A stretch of 64,000 bases of DNA from Spirochaetales bacterium (GTDB lineage Bacteria; Spirochaetota; Spirochaetia; SZUA-6; RPPD01): the NCBI GenBank assembly GCA_016934415.1, contig JAFGSW010000088.1:118434-182433 (forward strand), written 5' to 3'. The notes under the pieces are model-generated. The model ran no database searches. It was given only the letters and a program-made list of their open reading frames with translations, and was not told where the DNA came from. The translations under genes and the position numbers were made by a program. The stretch's first letter is position 1, and every line of letters begins with the position of its first letter. Below are positions 54,301-61,901 of the stretch, piece after piece.

Positions 54301-55299
54301 CTAAATATTGTACCGGTCATATTTGAAACGAGCAAGGTTGTCTTGAGCCTTGAACCATTCTATGGTTTTTTGCAAACCTTCATCCAATGCAACACACGAA
54401 CGCCATGCGGTCAGCGCCATGACCTTGGCGGAGGAACCAAGAAGGCGCTGAACCTCGCTTTGGGGAGGACGGACACGTTCAGTTTCCTCTAGAATAGTGG
54501 CGTTTGGATTTACCCGGTTTTTTATAAGTTCAAAAACATGGCTTATGGATACGTCATTCTGGCTCGCTAAGTTGAAAGTGTCGCCACCAGTTGCATCCAA
54601 TTCAGCGACAGCAATGAATCCCTTTACCGTATCTTTCACATAATTGAAATCCCGCCTTGTCGAGGTGTTTCCTAGCTTTATTTTTTCGGCGCCGCTCAGC
54701 AACTGGGTAATAATCGTCGGGATCACGGCGCGGACGGACTGGCGGGGCCCATATGCATTGAAGGGCCGAACGAGCGTTACGGGGGTGCCGAATGAAAGGT
54801 AAAACGATTCGGCAAGCTTGTCTGCGGCGATTTTCGATGCAGAATAAGGCGACTGCGCCTGCAGGGGATGCTGTTCGTCGATGGGAACGTACAGGGCGCT
54901 CCCGTACACCTCAGAGGTCGAGGTGACGATAATTTTCTCCGTACCCAAATCCCGCCCAGCTTGCAGGACATTGAGGGTTCCCTTGACATTTGTGTCAATA
55001 TAGGAATCCGGTGAATGATAACTGAAGGGGATCCCAATGAGAGCCGCCAGGTGGAAAACCACGTCGATACCCGCTATCGCTTTCCGTACGCCGTTTGGGT
55101 CGCGGACATCGCCGGGGAATACCTCAATCTTTTTTTTGATGTTTTCCGGGAGACTGTCGAGCCATCCCCAGGAATTGAAGGCATTGTAAAACACAAACGC
55201 TCGCACCGAGCACCCACCTTCGAGGAGCTCCTCCACGAGATGGCTCCCGATAAAGCCGTCTGCGCCGGTCACAAGGATTTTTTTCCCCGCCAGTTTCAT
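54301..55299 (-). CDS. LegB-like NAD-dependent 4,6-dehydratase
   Basis: Extended SDR protein of 332 residues. 'GKKILVTGADGFIGSHLVEELLEGGCSVRAFVFYNAFNSWGWLD' is a near-perfect match in pattern to LegB, the dehydratase of legionaminic-acid biosynthesis, which makes a 4-keto-6-deoxy nucleotide sugar. 'TSTSEVYGSALYVPIDEQHPLQAQSPYSASKIAADKL' holds the catalytic Thr/Ser, Tyr and Lys (about 128-165), and 'STRRDFNYVKDTVKGF' follows. LegC-, LegI- or LegF-type genes are not present, so the full sialic-acid-like pathway is not encoded here. First biosynthetic gene after the regulator, 85 nt downstream. Confidence 0.87.
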   Translation of the reverse strand: MKLAGKKILVTGADGFIGSHLVEELLEGGCSVRAFVFYNAFNSWGWLDSLPENIKKKIEVFPGDVRDPNGVRKAIAGIDVVFHLAALIGIPFSYHSPDSYIDTNVKGTLNVLQAGRDLGTEKIIVTSTSEVYGSALYVPIDEQHPLQAQSPYSASKIAADKLAESFYLSFGTPVTLVRPFNAYGPRQSVRAVIPTIITQLLSGAEKIKLGNTSTRRDFNYVKDTVKGFIAVAELDATGGDTFNLASQNDVSISHVFELIKNRVNPNATILEETERVRPPQSEVQRLLGSSAKVMALTAWRSCVALDEGLQKTIEWFKAQDNLARFKYDRYNI

Positions 55300-55384
55300 C
55301 CCGCTCTCCTCTACCTCTGTTTCATGAACGCCCTGACGCGCGGCGGCTCCGGCGTGTGAAAATAATCTCGCGGGAACACGGTAT

Positions 55385-55921
55385 TCATTTCAACCACTCA
55401 TATAGGGCGATCACGAAAGCCGATTGATCCTGAATGGGGGTGATCAGATTTTCGCTGTAAACATAGAAAGTATCCGCCCGTTTTTCGACCGGAATTTTCC
55501 CGTCCTTTTCATTTTTTTCCAGCTTCAGCCGTGAAAGATTGCAGAAATATTCGATGATAAAATCCAGATCGCTTTTCCCTATCAAACAAATTCGTTGATA
55601 TCCTTTTTCTTTTATCGACCGGATCAATTCCTCTATTTTTATCTTGTAGAGAGCGATATTATCCATCGTTCTTCGAAAGTACCGATAGGACCTTTTCATG
55701 ATTTCATTGATTCCATCCGGGGTGACGGCGTAATGGATATTTTTACTGTTGATCTTGCTCGCGACCAGCATTCCTTTTTTCACCAGCCTTTTCACGATCA
55801 TGTTGGTCATGCCGAGCGAAATGCCGGTATTCTGTGACAGCTCCCGCTGACGCAGTTTTTCATTGCGATGGTAAATATTTTCGAGGATGACGTATTCTTT
55901 GTCCGTATACTCGTTGTTCAT
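55385..55921 (-). CDS. MarR-type winged-helix regulator heading the polysaccharide run
   Basis: The 178-residue protein has an N-terminal winged helix (about 5-75): 'YVILENIYHRNEKLRQRELSQNTGISLGMTNMIVKRLVKKGMLVASKINSKNIHYAVTPDGI', with the recognition helix around 'SLGMTNMIVKRL'. It resembles the EPS-associated MarR-like regulators found at the head of exopolysaccharide loci. The C-terminal half (about 80-178) is helical, then has a 'YQRICLIGKSDLDFIIEYFC' sheet-helix segment that may sense a ligand. It is the first gene of the 26-gene minus-strand run; a palindrome overlapping its promoter is a likely self-control site. Confidence 0.85.
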   Translation of the reverse strand: MNNEYTDKEYVILENIYHRNEKLRQRELSQNTGISLGMTNMIVKRLVKKGMLVASKINSKNIHYAVTPDGINEIMKRSYRYFRRTMDNIALYKIKIEELIRSIKEKGYQRICLIGKSDLDFIIEYFCNLSRLKLEKNEKDGKIPVEKRADTFYVYSENLITPIQDQSAFVIALYEWLK

Positions 55922-56029
55922 ATTTCGGGGACACTAATCCCCATGGCGCCGCACCGGATCGCGGCGAAGAATGGAGCCAATACAGGGGTCCGGCACGGCC
56001 GCCGAAACAGGCTCATGCCTTTGCTGACT

Positions 56030-56048
56030 TTGTTCAATAATTGAACAA
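56030..56048. promoter_or_regulatory. Perfect 9-1-9 palindrome, probable operator of the winged-helix regulator
   Basis: TTGTTCAAT-A-ATTGAACAA is a perfect dyad with one central base. It overlaps the downstream edge of the -10 box and the predicted start site of the minus-strand promoter, where a bound dimer would block transcription. Palindromes of this size are normal for MarR-type dimers. Confidence 0.7.
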
Positions 56049-56075
56049 TATAGCATAGTCTGCCGGGCGATACAA
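56047..56075 (-). promoter_or_regulatory. Sigma70-type promoter of the polysaccharide run
   Basis: Reading the minus strand, TTGTAT (56075-56070, 4 of 6) and TATATT (56052-56047, 5 of 6) are exactly 17 nt apart. The start site would fall in the palindrome, about 115 nt before the regulator ATG. Confidence 0.62.
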
Positions 56076-56121
56076 GGGCGGAGAATATTTTTTTACATGG
56101 CTTCAGCACGCGGCATCGCCA

Positions 56122-56150
56122 TTGCGAAAACGGCCGCCCGCGGGTATAAT
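56122..56150 (+). promoter_or_regulatory. Sigma70-type promoter at the start of the histidine kinase gene
   Basis: TTGCGA (56122-56127, 4 of 6) and a perfect TATAAT (56145-56150) are 17 nt apart. The ATG at 56157 is 6 nt after TATAAT, at the expected start site, so the mRNA may lack a leader. Confidence 0.6.
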
Positions 56151-56156
56151 ACCCCG

Positions 56157-57557
56157 ATGGCGACCGTGGGATTGATCATCAAAGTCAGCACCGTCACGCT
56201 TTTTCTCGTCGAGTTCGCCAGCGTGTTGAACCGTTCCCGCGCCTTTCACAGGAAACGGGAGCCGGGGCTGTTCCTCGTCATACTGGGGTCGCTCGGCCTG
56301 AAAACAATGTTCCCCGATCTCGAATATTTCCGCGAATTCAGCGTGTTCGTACTGCTTTTTACGGCCGAACATTACCTGTCCGCCATGCTTCCGTACAAGC
56401 GCGAAAGGATTTACGATTTCGCCTTCGGAGGCATCGTTCTCATCTCACTGGTCGTGATCCCGACGGGCGCCTTCCAGACGCTCACCTACCGCCTGTTTCA
56501 CGCCTTCGCGAGCGCCTTCCTGGCCGCGCCGGTGTTCGCCCTCATGTACCGCCTTTTCCGCAAACTCGGCAAGCGGAACGTCCTGGTGACGCTTATCGCT
56601 TCCGCCGCCGCGCTCGCGGTGAGCGGCTGCGAACAATTTATCACGCTACTGCCGGGCGTCCCCTTCCACTTGGGCGACGTGTGCCTGCTCTTCCTCGCCG
56701 CTTCGCTCGGGTTTTTGATTTTCGAGGAGGGGTACTTCATCGCCTCCAGCCTGCAGGGACTCTCGGCCCGCCTTTCCGAGGAGGAGCGGCGGACGAACGA
56801 GGTGGCGCGGCGCCTGCTGTCCACCGAGGAATCCCTCATCGCCCAGGACCGGCTCGTCTCCCTTGGAACCCTGGCGGGCGGGCTGACCCACGAGTTCAAG
56901 AACATCCTCTCGCTCATTTCGGGCTGCGCCCAATACGGGCTCCTCAACGAAAACCCGGATAAAAAGAACCAGAGCCTGGCCCTGATCCGGGAGCACATCG
57001 ACCACAGCCAGGAGTCCGTCATCCGCGTCCTTGAACAGATTCGATCGCATCAGAAGGTCGATCCGAGGGAGATCGACATCGGCCGGTTTTTGGGCCGGTT
57101 CTGTAAAATCGTCCGGGCCAACTACCGGACCAGCGGGATAGACATCGCCCTCGATCTCCGATCAAATTTTCGGGCGGTGATGAAGGGCGACGACCTCGAA
57201 CAGATCCTGCTCAACCTGATCCGCAATGCCGTGGCCGCGCTTCTGGACAGGAAGGAGCTCGTTGCGCGCAGAATCAACCTCACGGCCCATTACGAGGGAG
57301 GGCGGGGCGCGATCGAGGTGCGCGACAATGCGGGAGGAGTGAGCGAGGCCCAGGCGCTGCACCTCTTCGAGCTGCACGACGAATCGTCCTCCTCCACCGG
57401 ACTGGGCCTTTACCTGACTCGGTTGCTGGCCGAACAGAACGGCCTGGCGCTCCGCTATTCGCTCCTCGACGGAGAGAGCTGTTTCAGCGTTCTTTTTCCC
57501 GAGAGGGTCATCGTCGAGACGCAGCCCGCCTCCGGCGCCGCCGGCGCCGCCCGGTAG
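56157..57557 (+). CDS. Orphan membrane histidine kinase
   Basis: The protein has 466 residues from ATG 56157. An upstream ATG at 56097 is in frame, but it would place a perfect promoter inside the gene. Six or more membrane helices fill the first 210 residues. A coiled linker (about 220-250) leads to the HisKA box 'LGTLAGGLTHEFKNILSLISG' with the phosphoacceptor His, then the HATPase domain: N-box 'LEQILLNLIRNAVAAL', G1 'EVRDNAGGV', 'SSSSTGLGLYLTRLLAEQNG'. It has everything for a working kinase, but no response regulator lies next to it. It faces away from the polysaccharide run. Confidence 0.85.
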   Translation: MATVGLIIKVSTVTLFLVEFASVLNRSRAFHRKREPGLFLVILGSLGLKTMFPDLEYFREFSVFVLLFTAEHYLSAMLPYKRERIYDFAFGGIVLISLVVIPTGAFQTLTYRLFHAFASAFLAAPVFALMYRLFRKLGKRNVLVTLIASAAALAVSGCEQFITLLPGVPFHLGDVCLLFLAASLGFLIFEEGYFIASSLQGLSARLSEEERRTNEVARRLLSTEESLIAQDRLVSLGTLAGGLTHEFKNILSLISGCAQYGLLNENPDKKNQSLALIREHIDHSQESVIRVLEQIRSHQKVDPREIDIGRFLGRFCKIVRANYRTSGIDIALDLRSNFRAVMKGDDLEQILLNLIRNAVAALLDRKELVARRINLTAHYEGGRGAIEVRDNAGGVSEAQALHLFELHDESSSSTGLGLYLTRLLAEQNGLALRYSLLDGESCFSVLFPERVIVETQPASGAAGAAR

Positions 57558-57666
57558 ATTAATCGCTTGCAATTTACCGGGTTGTGATAGAAAATATGAT
57601 TACCGGCGGGCGGCGGAGGAACGCCCGCGCCGCTTTGCGATTACCATACGGCTACGGGGGAGTGGA

Positions 57667-58551
57667 ATGTACAAAAGGAAAACCTACATCATCAACAAGG
57701 AGTTCCAATACGGCCTGATCGCCACCTTTCTCATCATCGTCGTCTGCTCGCTGCTTCTGTTTTCGGCCGGCTTCGTCGTCTTTTACACCGTCACCGGCCT
57801 GGCGGGCGAAAACGCGTTCGACGAATTCATTGAGATAACCCGGCAGGTGAAGATACGTATCCAGCCGCTGCAGGATTCCGAAATCGTCAAGCCGAAGGAA
57901 TTGGCCGAAAAAATCAAGGCCGCCCCCGACCCGGTCTCGAAGTACGTCCGCGACAACCTGACCGTGCGGGACCTCCTCCAGATCGATTATTCCGGCCCGG
58001 CGGTCGACGAATTCGAGATCCGAAAAAAACTGAAAGCCGCCCTCAATGTTTTCCTCGAGAACGCCGTTCGGCGCGCGGAGCGCTTTTACAAGGAAGACCG
58101 GTTCAAGGACGCGGCCCTGACGCCGGAGCTGAAAGATCTCGCGGGAAAGAAACCGGACCCGCAGAGCGCGGACGCCCATCGGCTCAACCTCCTTCTGCTC
58201 GCGGCCGCCTTTCCCGACGAATTGAAGATCGATCCGAACCCGAAACCGGACGCGTTGGTCGATTTCGAGTTTCAGAAGAGTTATCCCGGCGTCAAGCGCT
58301 TTGAGCTCGTCCTGCCGCCGGTGATCATCAACAACCTGCTCCTGATGATCGTCATCATCGTGGTGGGCGTTTTTTATTCGCACCGCATCGCCGGACCCAT
58401 CTATCGCCTGGAGCAGGATATCGGGAAGGTCTTGAGAGGGGAGCGGAACGTCCAGATAAAGACACGGAAGAAGGACAAGCTCAAACCGCTCGCCGAGCAG
58501 GTCAACCGGCTGATCCAGGAGCTCGAAAAACTCAGGGGCGGAAAAGACTGA
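57667..58551 (+). CDS. Two-TM HAMP protein without an output domain
   Basis: The 294-residue protein has TM1 at about 15-40, an extracytoplasmic region of about 175 residues with no recognised fold, TM2 at about 218-238, and a cytoplasmic HAMP-like segment ('YSHRIAGPIYRLEQDIGKVLRGERNVQIKTRKKDKLKPLAEQVNRLIQELEKLRG', about 238-290), then it ends. HAMP normally relays a signal to a kinase, cyclase or chemoreceptor domain in the same chain; here none follows. A strong GGGGGAG ribosome site precedes the ATG. Its stop overlaps the putative CTG start of the DNA methyltransferase gene. Confidence 0.78.
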   Translation: MYKRKTYIINKEFQYGLIATFLIIVVCSLLLFSAGFVVFYTVTGLAGENAFDEFIEITRQVKIRIQPLQDSEIVKPKELAEKIKAAPDPVSKYVRDNLTVRDLLQIDYSGPAVDEFEIRKKLKAALNVFLENAVRRAERFYKEDRFKDAALTPELKDLAGKKPDPQSADAHRLNLLLLAAAFPDELKIDPNPKPDALVDFEFQKSYPGVKRFELVLPPVIINNLLLMIVIIVVGVFYSHRIAGPIYRLEQDIGKVLRGERNVQIKTRKKDKLKPLAEQVNRLIQELEKLRGGKD

Positions 58552-59618
58552 AAAAAGGTTTTGATCAAAAGGCTCGTGCGCCCGACCGGCCGGTTTCCGT
58601 CGTCAACCGGAAATACCTGGGCTCCAAGCGCGAGCTCGCGCCGCTGATCATCGAGCGCATTCTCGAAACCTCCGGACCGCCGGAGGTTTTTTTCGATGTG
58701 TTCCTGGGAACCGGGGCGGTGTCCGCCGCCCTGCTGGGACGGGGCCTGCGCTCGGTCGTCGCCTGCGACAACCTGCGGTCGAACACGGCCGTCTTCGAGG
58801 GGGCGTTCGCTCTCTCCCAATCCGACGAAGACGCGTTTTACTTCAGCCTCGGGGAGCTCAACCGCCTGCCGGGCGTCCCCGGCTACATCACCGAGTGCTT
58901 CGCCGGGACCTATTTTACGCGAGACAACTGCCTGCGCATGGACGCCGTGAGAGAGGAAATAGCGCGCAAGAAAGAGAGCGGCGCGGTATCCAACGCCGCG
59001 GCGACCTCCCTCCTGGCCGCCTTCCTGCTTGCCGCGGACCGGGCCGCCAATACCCTCGGCCAATACGACGCCTATCTCAAGCACCTGGGCCGGGCGGGAT
59101 ACGAAAACGGGCGGCACGTGGTCGACGTGCGGGTGTACGAGGAATTCACGCTCCGGCCGCTCGAATTCCTGCCGGCCGTGGAGCGGCGGATTTTCACCGG
59201 GGACGTATTCGACGCGGTCTCCGCGGCGGGCGCGGACACCGCCTACGTCGATCCGCCCTACAACGGCCGCCAGTACTGCGACAATTACCACGTGCTCGAA
59301 AACCTGGCGCGGTGGGAAAAGCCGGCCGTGGCCGGAAAGACTTTGAAATTCGACCGCTCGGGATTGAAGAGCCCTTTTTCGCAAAAAAGGAAGGCCGGGC
59401 CGGCCCTGGCCGACCTCATCGCCCGCCTCGAAGCCGATCACGTGTATGTATCGTATAATTCCGAGGGCATCCTCACCCGGGAGGAAATAGAGTCGATCCT
59501 CTCGCCGTACGGTCATCATGTTGTCTGGGAGCTTCCGTATCCGGTGTTCGGGAAGGGTGCCGGCGTGTCGCGCAAACGGACCGTTATCGAGTACCTGTTC
59601 TATTTCAGGAAAAAGTAA
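58548..59618 (+). CDS. D12-class DNA adenine methyltransferase, probable CTG start
   Basis: The protein (356 residues from CTG 58548) methylates adenine N6 in DNA. Motif I-like 'FLGTGAVSAALLGRGL' (about 52) and the catalytic 'YVDPPYNGRQYCDNYHVLEN' (DPPY, about 230) are present, with the family's N-terminal 'NRKYLGSKRELAPLIIERI' upstream. No ATG, GTG or TTG is in frame before this conserved N-terminus; the first is GTG 58698, which would remove it. CTG 58548 overlaps the HAMP gene stop as CTGA, just where an ATGA would be expected, and has AGGGGCGG about 7 nt upstream. A second methyltransferase gene follows, but no restriction enzyme. Confidence 0.82.
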   Translation: MKKGFDQKARAPDRPVSVVNRKYLGSKRELAPLIIERILETSGPPEVFFDVFLGTGAVSAALLGRGLRSVVACDNLRSNTAVFEGAFALSQSDEDAFYFSLGELNRLPGVPGYITECFAGTYFTRDNCLRMDAVREEIARKKESGAVSNAAATSLLAAFLLAADRAANTLGQYDAYLKHLGRAGYENGRHVVDVRVYEEFTLRPLEFLPAVERRIFTGDVFDAVSAAGADTAYVDPPYNGRQYCDNYHVLENLARWEKPAVAGKTLKFDRSGLKSPFSQKRKAGPALADLIARLEADHVYVSYNSEGILTREEIESILSPYGHHVVWELPYPVFGKGAGVSRKRTVIEYLFYFRKK

Positions 59619-59671
59619 CGTGGTGCGCCGGCTTCATGAAGGCTCTGTTGATTTTTCCTCCCCGGAGCGCT

Positions 59672-60553
59672 ATGCTCTCGTCGTTCATGGACAAGACAGA
59701 GCTTTTCGACGACACGGGCAAATCCCGCGGCTTTTATTCCTCCAAGAATCGTCTCAATGATCTCACCGGCAAGGAATGGGTGTTCTGGACGCGTTCGGTC
59801 ATCACCAAGCTCTACCCGCCCAATATGTGCCACAAGCTCAGGAGCCGCCACGGCGGGCAGAAGCCGCCGGAACTGTGCCGCGACATCATCAACATATTCA
59901 CGAAAAAAGGAGCAACCGTGCTCGACCCGTTCATGGGCGTGGGAGGGGTCTTGTTGGGGGCGGCGCTTTCGGGAAGGTCGGCGACCGGCATCGAGATCGA
60001 GCCCGCCTGGATCGATATCTATCGGGAAGTGTGCGAAAAAGAAGGGCTCCCCGTCATGGAAACTTTTAAGGGGGAGGCGGGGGGCGTGCTCGACACCTTG
60101 CTGGGCCGGACGTACGATTTCATTTTCACCGACGTTCCGTATTTCGCCATGGACAAGGCGCCGCGCTCCAAGGGCGCCTATAAAAAAACCGGGGAAGCCG
60201 CCCGACCGGCGCCCGGCACGCGGCTGCGGGCCTTCAATGACATCACCTACCGGACGAAGGACGAGTGGCTGGAGCGCATGCACGGAGTGTTCGCCGGGGC
60301 GATCGGGCTCCTCCGGCCGGATGGGTACATCGCCGTTTTCATCGGGGACATGTTCTGCGGGGGGGAATACCACTGCCTGTCGGCGGAGCTGGCGGGAAAG
60401 CTCCTGACCATCCCGGGTCTGTCATGGAAGGCCAATATCGTCTGGTACGACGTTTCCAAGAAACTCCACCTCTACGGGTACCAATACGCCTACATCCCCT
60501 CGATGATCCATCAGAACATCATTATATTGAAGAAGGAGTCGAGGCGGCGCTGA
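59672..60553 (+). CDS. Orphan DNA N6/N4-methyltransferase
   Basis: The protein has 293 residues from ATG 59672, which has GGAG 4 nt upstream; ATG 59636 is also in frame. It matches the N6_N4_Mtase family: 'HGGQKPPELCRDIINIFTKKGATVLDPFMGVGGVLLGAALSGRSATGIEIEP' (motifs X and I, about 63-115) precedes the catalytic motif IV 'FIFTDVPYFAMD' (about 155), where DVPY replaces the usual DPPY. The order X-I-IV is reversed compared with beta-type enzymes. The long 'AYKKTGEAARPAPGTRLRAFNDITY' stretch may be the target-recognition region. The gene follows the D12 methyltransferase by 53 nt. No endonuclease is nearby, so this pair may be epigenetic or a restriction-system remnant. Confidence 0.82.
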   Translation: MLSSFMDKTELFDDTGKSRGFYSSKNRLNDLTGKEWVFWTRSVITKLYPPNMCHKLRSRHGGQKPPELCRDIINIFTKKGATVLDPFMGVGGVLLGAALSGRSATGIEIEPAWIDIYREVCEKEGLPVMETFKGEAGGVLDTLLGRTYDFIFTDVPYFAMDKAPRSKGAYKKTGEAARPAPGTRLRAFNDITYRTKDEWLERMHGVFAGAIGLLRPDGYIAVFIGDMFCGGEYHCLSAELAGKLLTIPGLSWKANIVWYDVSKKLHLYGYQYAYIPSMIHQNIIILKKESRRR

Positions 60554-60567
60554 CTCGCCGCCTCGAC
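60538..60567 (+). terminator. Hairpin spanning the stop of the second DNA methyltransferase gene
   Basis: GTCGAGGCGGCG (60538-60549) and CGCCGCCTCGAC (60556-60567) are perfect 12-bp arms with a 6-nt loop; the TGA stop begins in the loop. Only a short CTTTG tail follows, so termination strength is uncertain. Confidence 0.6.
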
Positions 60568-60747
60568 CTTTGATGCAATACTATCGATGGAGAAGAATCC
60601 TGTCGGGTCGAGCTTCGAAACGGCCGAATAGAGAGGTAAGCAGATAAATGTGGATTCGCTTATTTTCGGGTTAAAGGGTGAAGGTTTTCAGGATGTATCG
60701 TAGTGTTTTTATACCGCCGGTAAAATCCATGTAACGGGAAGGTGGAA

Positions 60748-61164
60748 ATGAAGGGAATTTTCGCGCTCATCTGCGCGCTGCTGCCGCTCACGGCGGTATT
60801 CGCCACCGAATACGCCTTCGACGCCAACAAGGACGGCAAGGCGGACAAATGGTACGGCTATGAAAACAACCAGGTGCAGTGGGAAAAGACCGATCTGAAC
60901 TTCGACGGCACGGTCGACGCCGTCGTCGAGTTCGACGAGAGGGGCAAACCGAAATACGAGAAGATCGACAATAATTTCGACGGGATTTTCGACACGTTTT
61001 ATTCATATGAAAAGGGCAAGCTCGTCCTTGAGGAAATCGACTCCAACTACGACGGCATGATCGACCTCCGAATCAATATGGACGGGATTTACGTCCTCAG
61101 CTACGAACAGGATACGGATTTCGACGGGATTTTCGACAAGACGAGAATGTTCGGACCGGAGTGA
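60748..61164 (+). CDS. Small exported protein with five EF-hand-like calcium loops
   Basis: The protein has 138 residues. ATG 60748 is preceded by GGGAAGGTGG and followed by a signal peptide (MKGIFALICALLPLTAVFA). The mature part repeats a 20-25-residue unit five times, each with DxNxDGxxD or a close variant: DANKDGKAD, DLNFDGTVD, DNNFDGIFD, DSNYDGMID, DTDFDGIFD. These are the ligand loop of EF-hand/dockerin or thrombospondin type-3 repeats, so calcium binding outside the cytoplasm is expected. Units are separated by beta-strand-like runs. The function is unknown. It ends directly before rlmB (GTGA overlap if the GTG were used). Confidence 0.8.
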   Translation: MKGIFALICALLPLTAVFATEYAFDANKDGKADKWYGYENNQVQWEKTDLNFDGTVDAVVEFDERGKPKYEKIDNNFDGIFDTFYSYEKGKLVLEEIDSNYDGMIDLRINMDGIYVLSYEQDTDFDGIFDKTRMFGPE

Positions 61165-61166
61165 CC

Positions 61167-61901
61167 ATGCCGACCGTGATCGTGGGTTTCCATTCAATCG
61201 AAGAAATTCTCAAAAAAGGATCGCTGAGGGGCATCCTGTATCTTCTGCCCGACAAAAAGAAGAACGAGGACCTCCGGCTGCTGGCCCGCGACGGAAGCGT
61301 GCCGGTGGTGCTCGCCGACGAGCGGGAGCTGGAGTCGGTTTCGGGAGGGGCCGACCACCGGGGAGCCGTGCTCGTGCTCGAGGAGCTGCCCTTCGAGTAC
61401 CGGAACAACCTGTCCTTCGTGCTCAAGGGGATCGCGGGACAAACGGCGCTCGTTCTCCTCCTGGACGGCATCACCGATCCCCATAATTTCGGGGCCATCC
61501 TGCGGACCGCCGACCAGTTCCGGGCGGACGCCGTGCTCGTCACGCAGCGCCGCGCCGCCCACGAGACCCAGACCGTGGTCAAGACCTCCTCCGGCGCCTC
61601 GAGTTACGTCACGCTCGTCACCGTGCCCAACATGCGGCAGGCCGTGGAGACGCTCAAGGAGAACGAGTTCTGGGTGTACGGCGCGGACGCCTCCGGCACG
61701 GACGCCTCATCGGTCGACCTGCGGGGCCGCGTCGCCCTGATCCTGGGGAGCGAGGGCAAGGGCATGCGAACCCTCGTCCGCGAAGCCTGCGACGGCGCGG
61801 TGCGCATCCCGGCGAAAGGGCACGTGGATTCCTTCAACGTATCCGTGGCCGCCGGGATCCTGCTGTACGAGGTGCGCAGGCAGCAGGGATTCCGGTTCTG
61901 A
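61167..61901 (+). CDS. rlmB: TrmH/SpoU-family 23S rRNA 2'-O-methyltransferase
   Basis: SPOUT-fold RNA methyltransferase of 244 residues; RlmB modifies the ribose of G2251 in 23S rRNA in the peptidyl-transferase centre. The N-terminal substrate domain starts 'VIVGFHSIEEILKKG' with the rRNA-binding HRG block ('GADHRGAVLVLEELPF', about 70). The SPOUT knot is shown by 'LLLLDGITDPHNFGAILRTADQF' (about 103), 'ALILGSEGKGMRTLVREACD' and 'IPAKGHVDSFNVSVAAGILLYEV'. ATG 61167 has GGAG 5 nt upstream and is preferred over GTG 61161. It is the last clearly GC-rich gene before the AT-rich end. Confidence 0.9.
   Translation: MPTVIVGFHSIEEILKKGSLRGILYLLPDKKKNEDLRLLARDGSVPVVLADERELESVSGGADHRGAVLVLEELPFEYRNNLSFVLKGIAGQTALVLLLDGITDPHNFGAILRTADQFRADAVLVTQRRAAHETQTVVKTSSGASSYVTLVTVPNMRQAVETLKENEFWVYGADASGTDASSVDLRGRVALILGSEGKGMRTLVREACDGAVRIPAKGHVDSFNVSVAAGILLYEVRRQQGFRF

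Noticed and set aside
55918..56109. 63-codon minus-strand open frame across the operator region
   Set aside because: It spans the promoter and palindrome, overlaps the regulator start and has no recognisable product.
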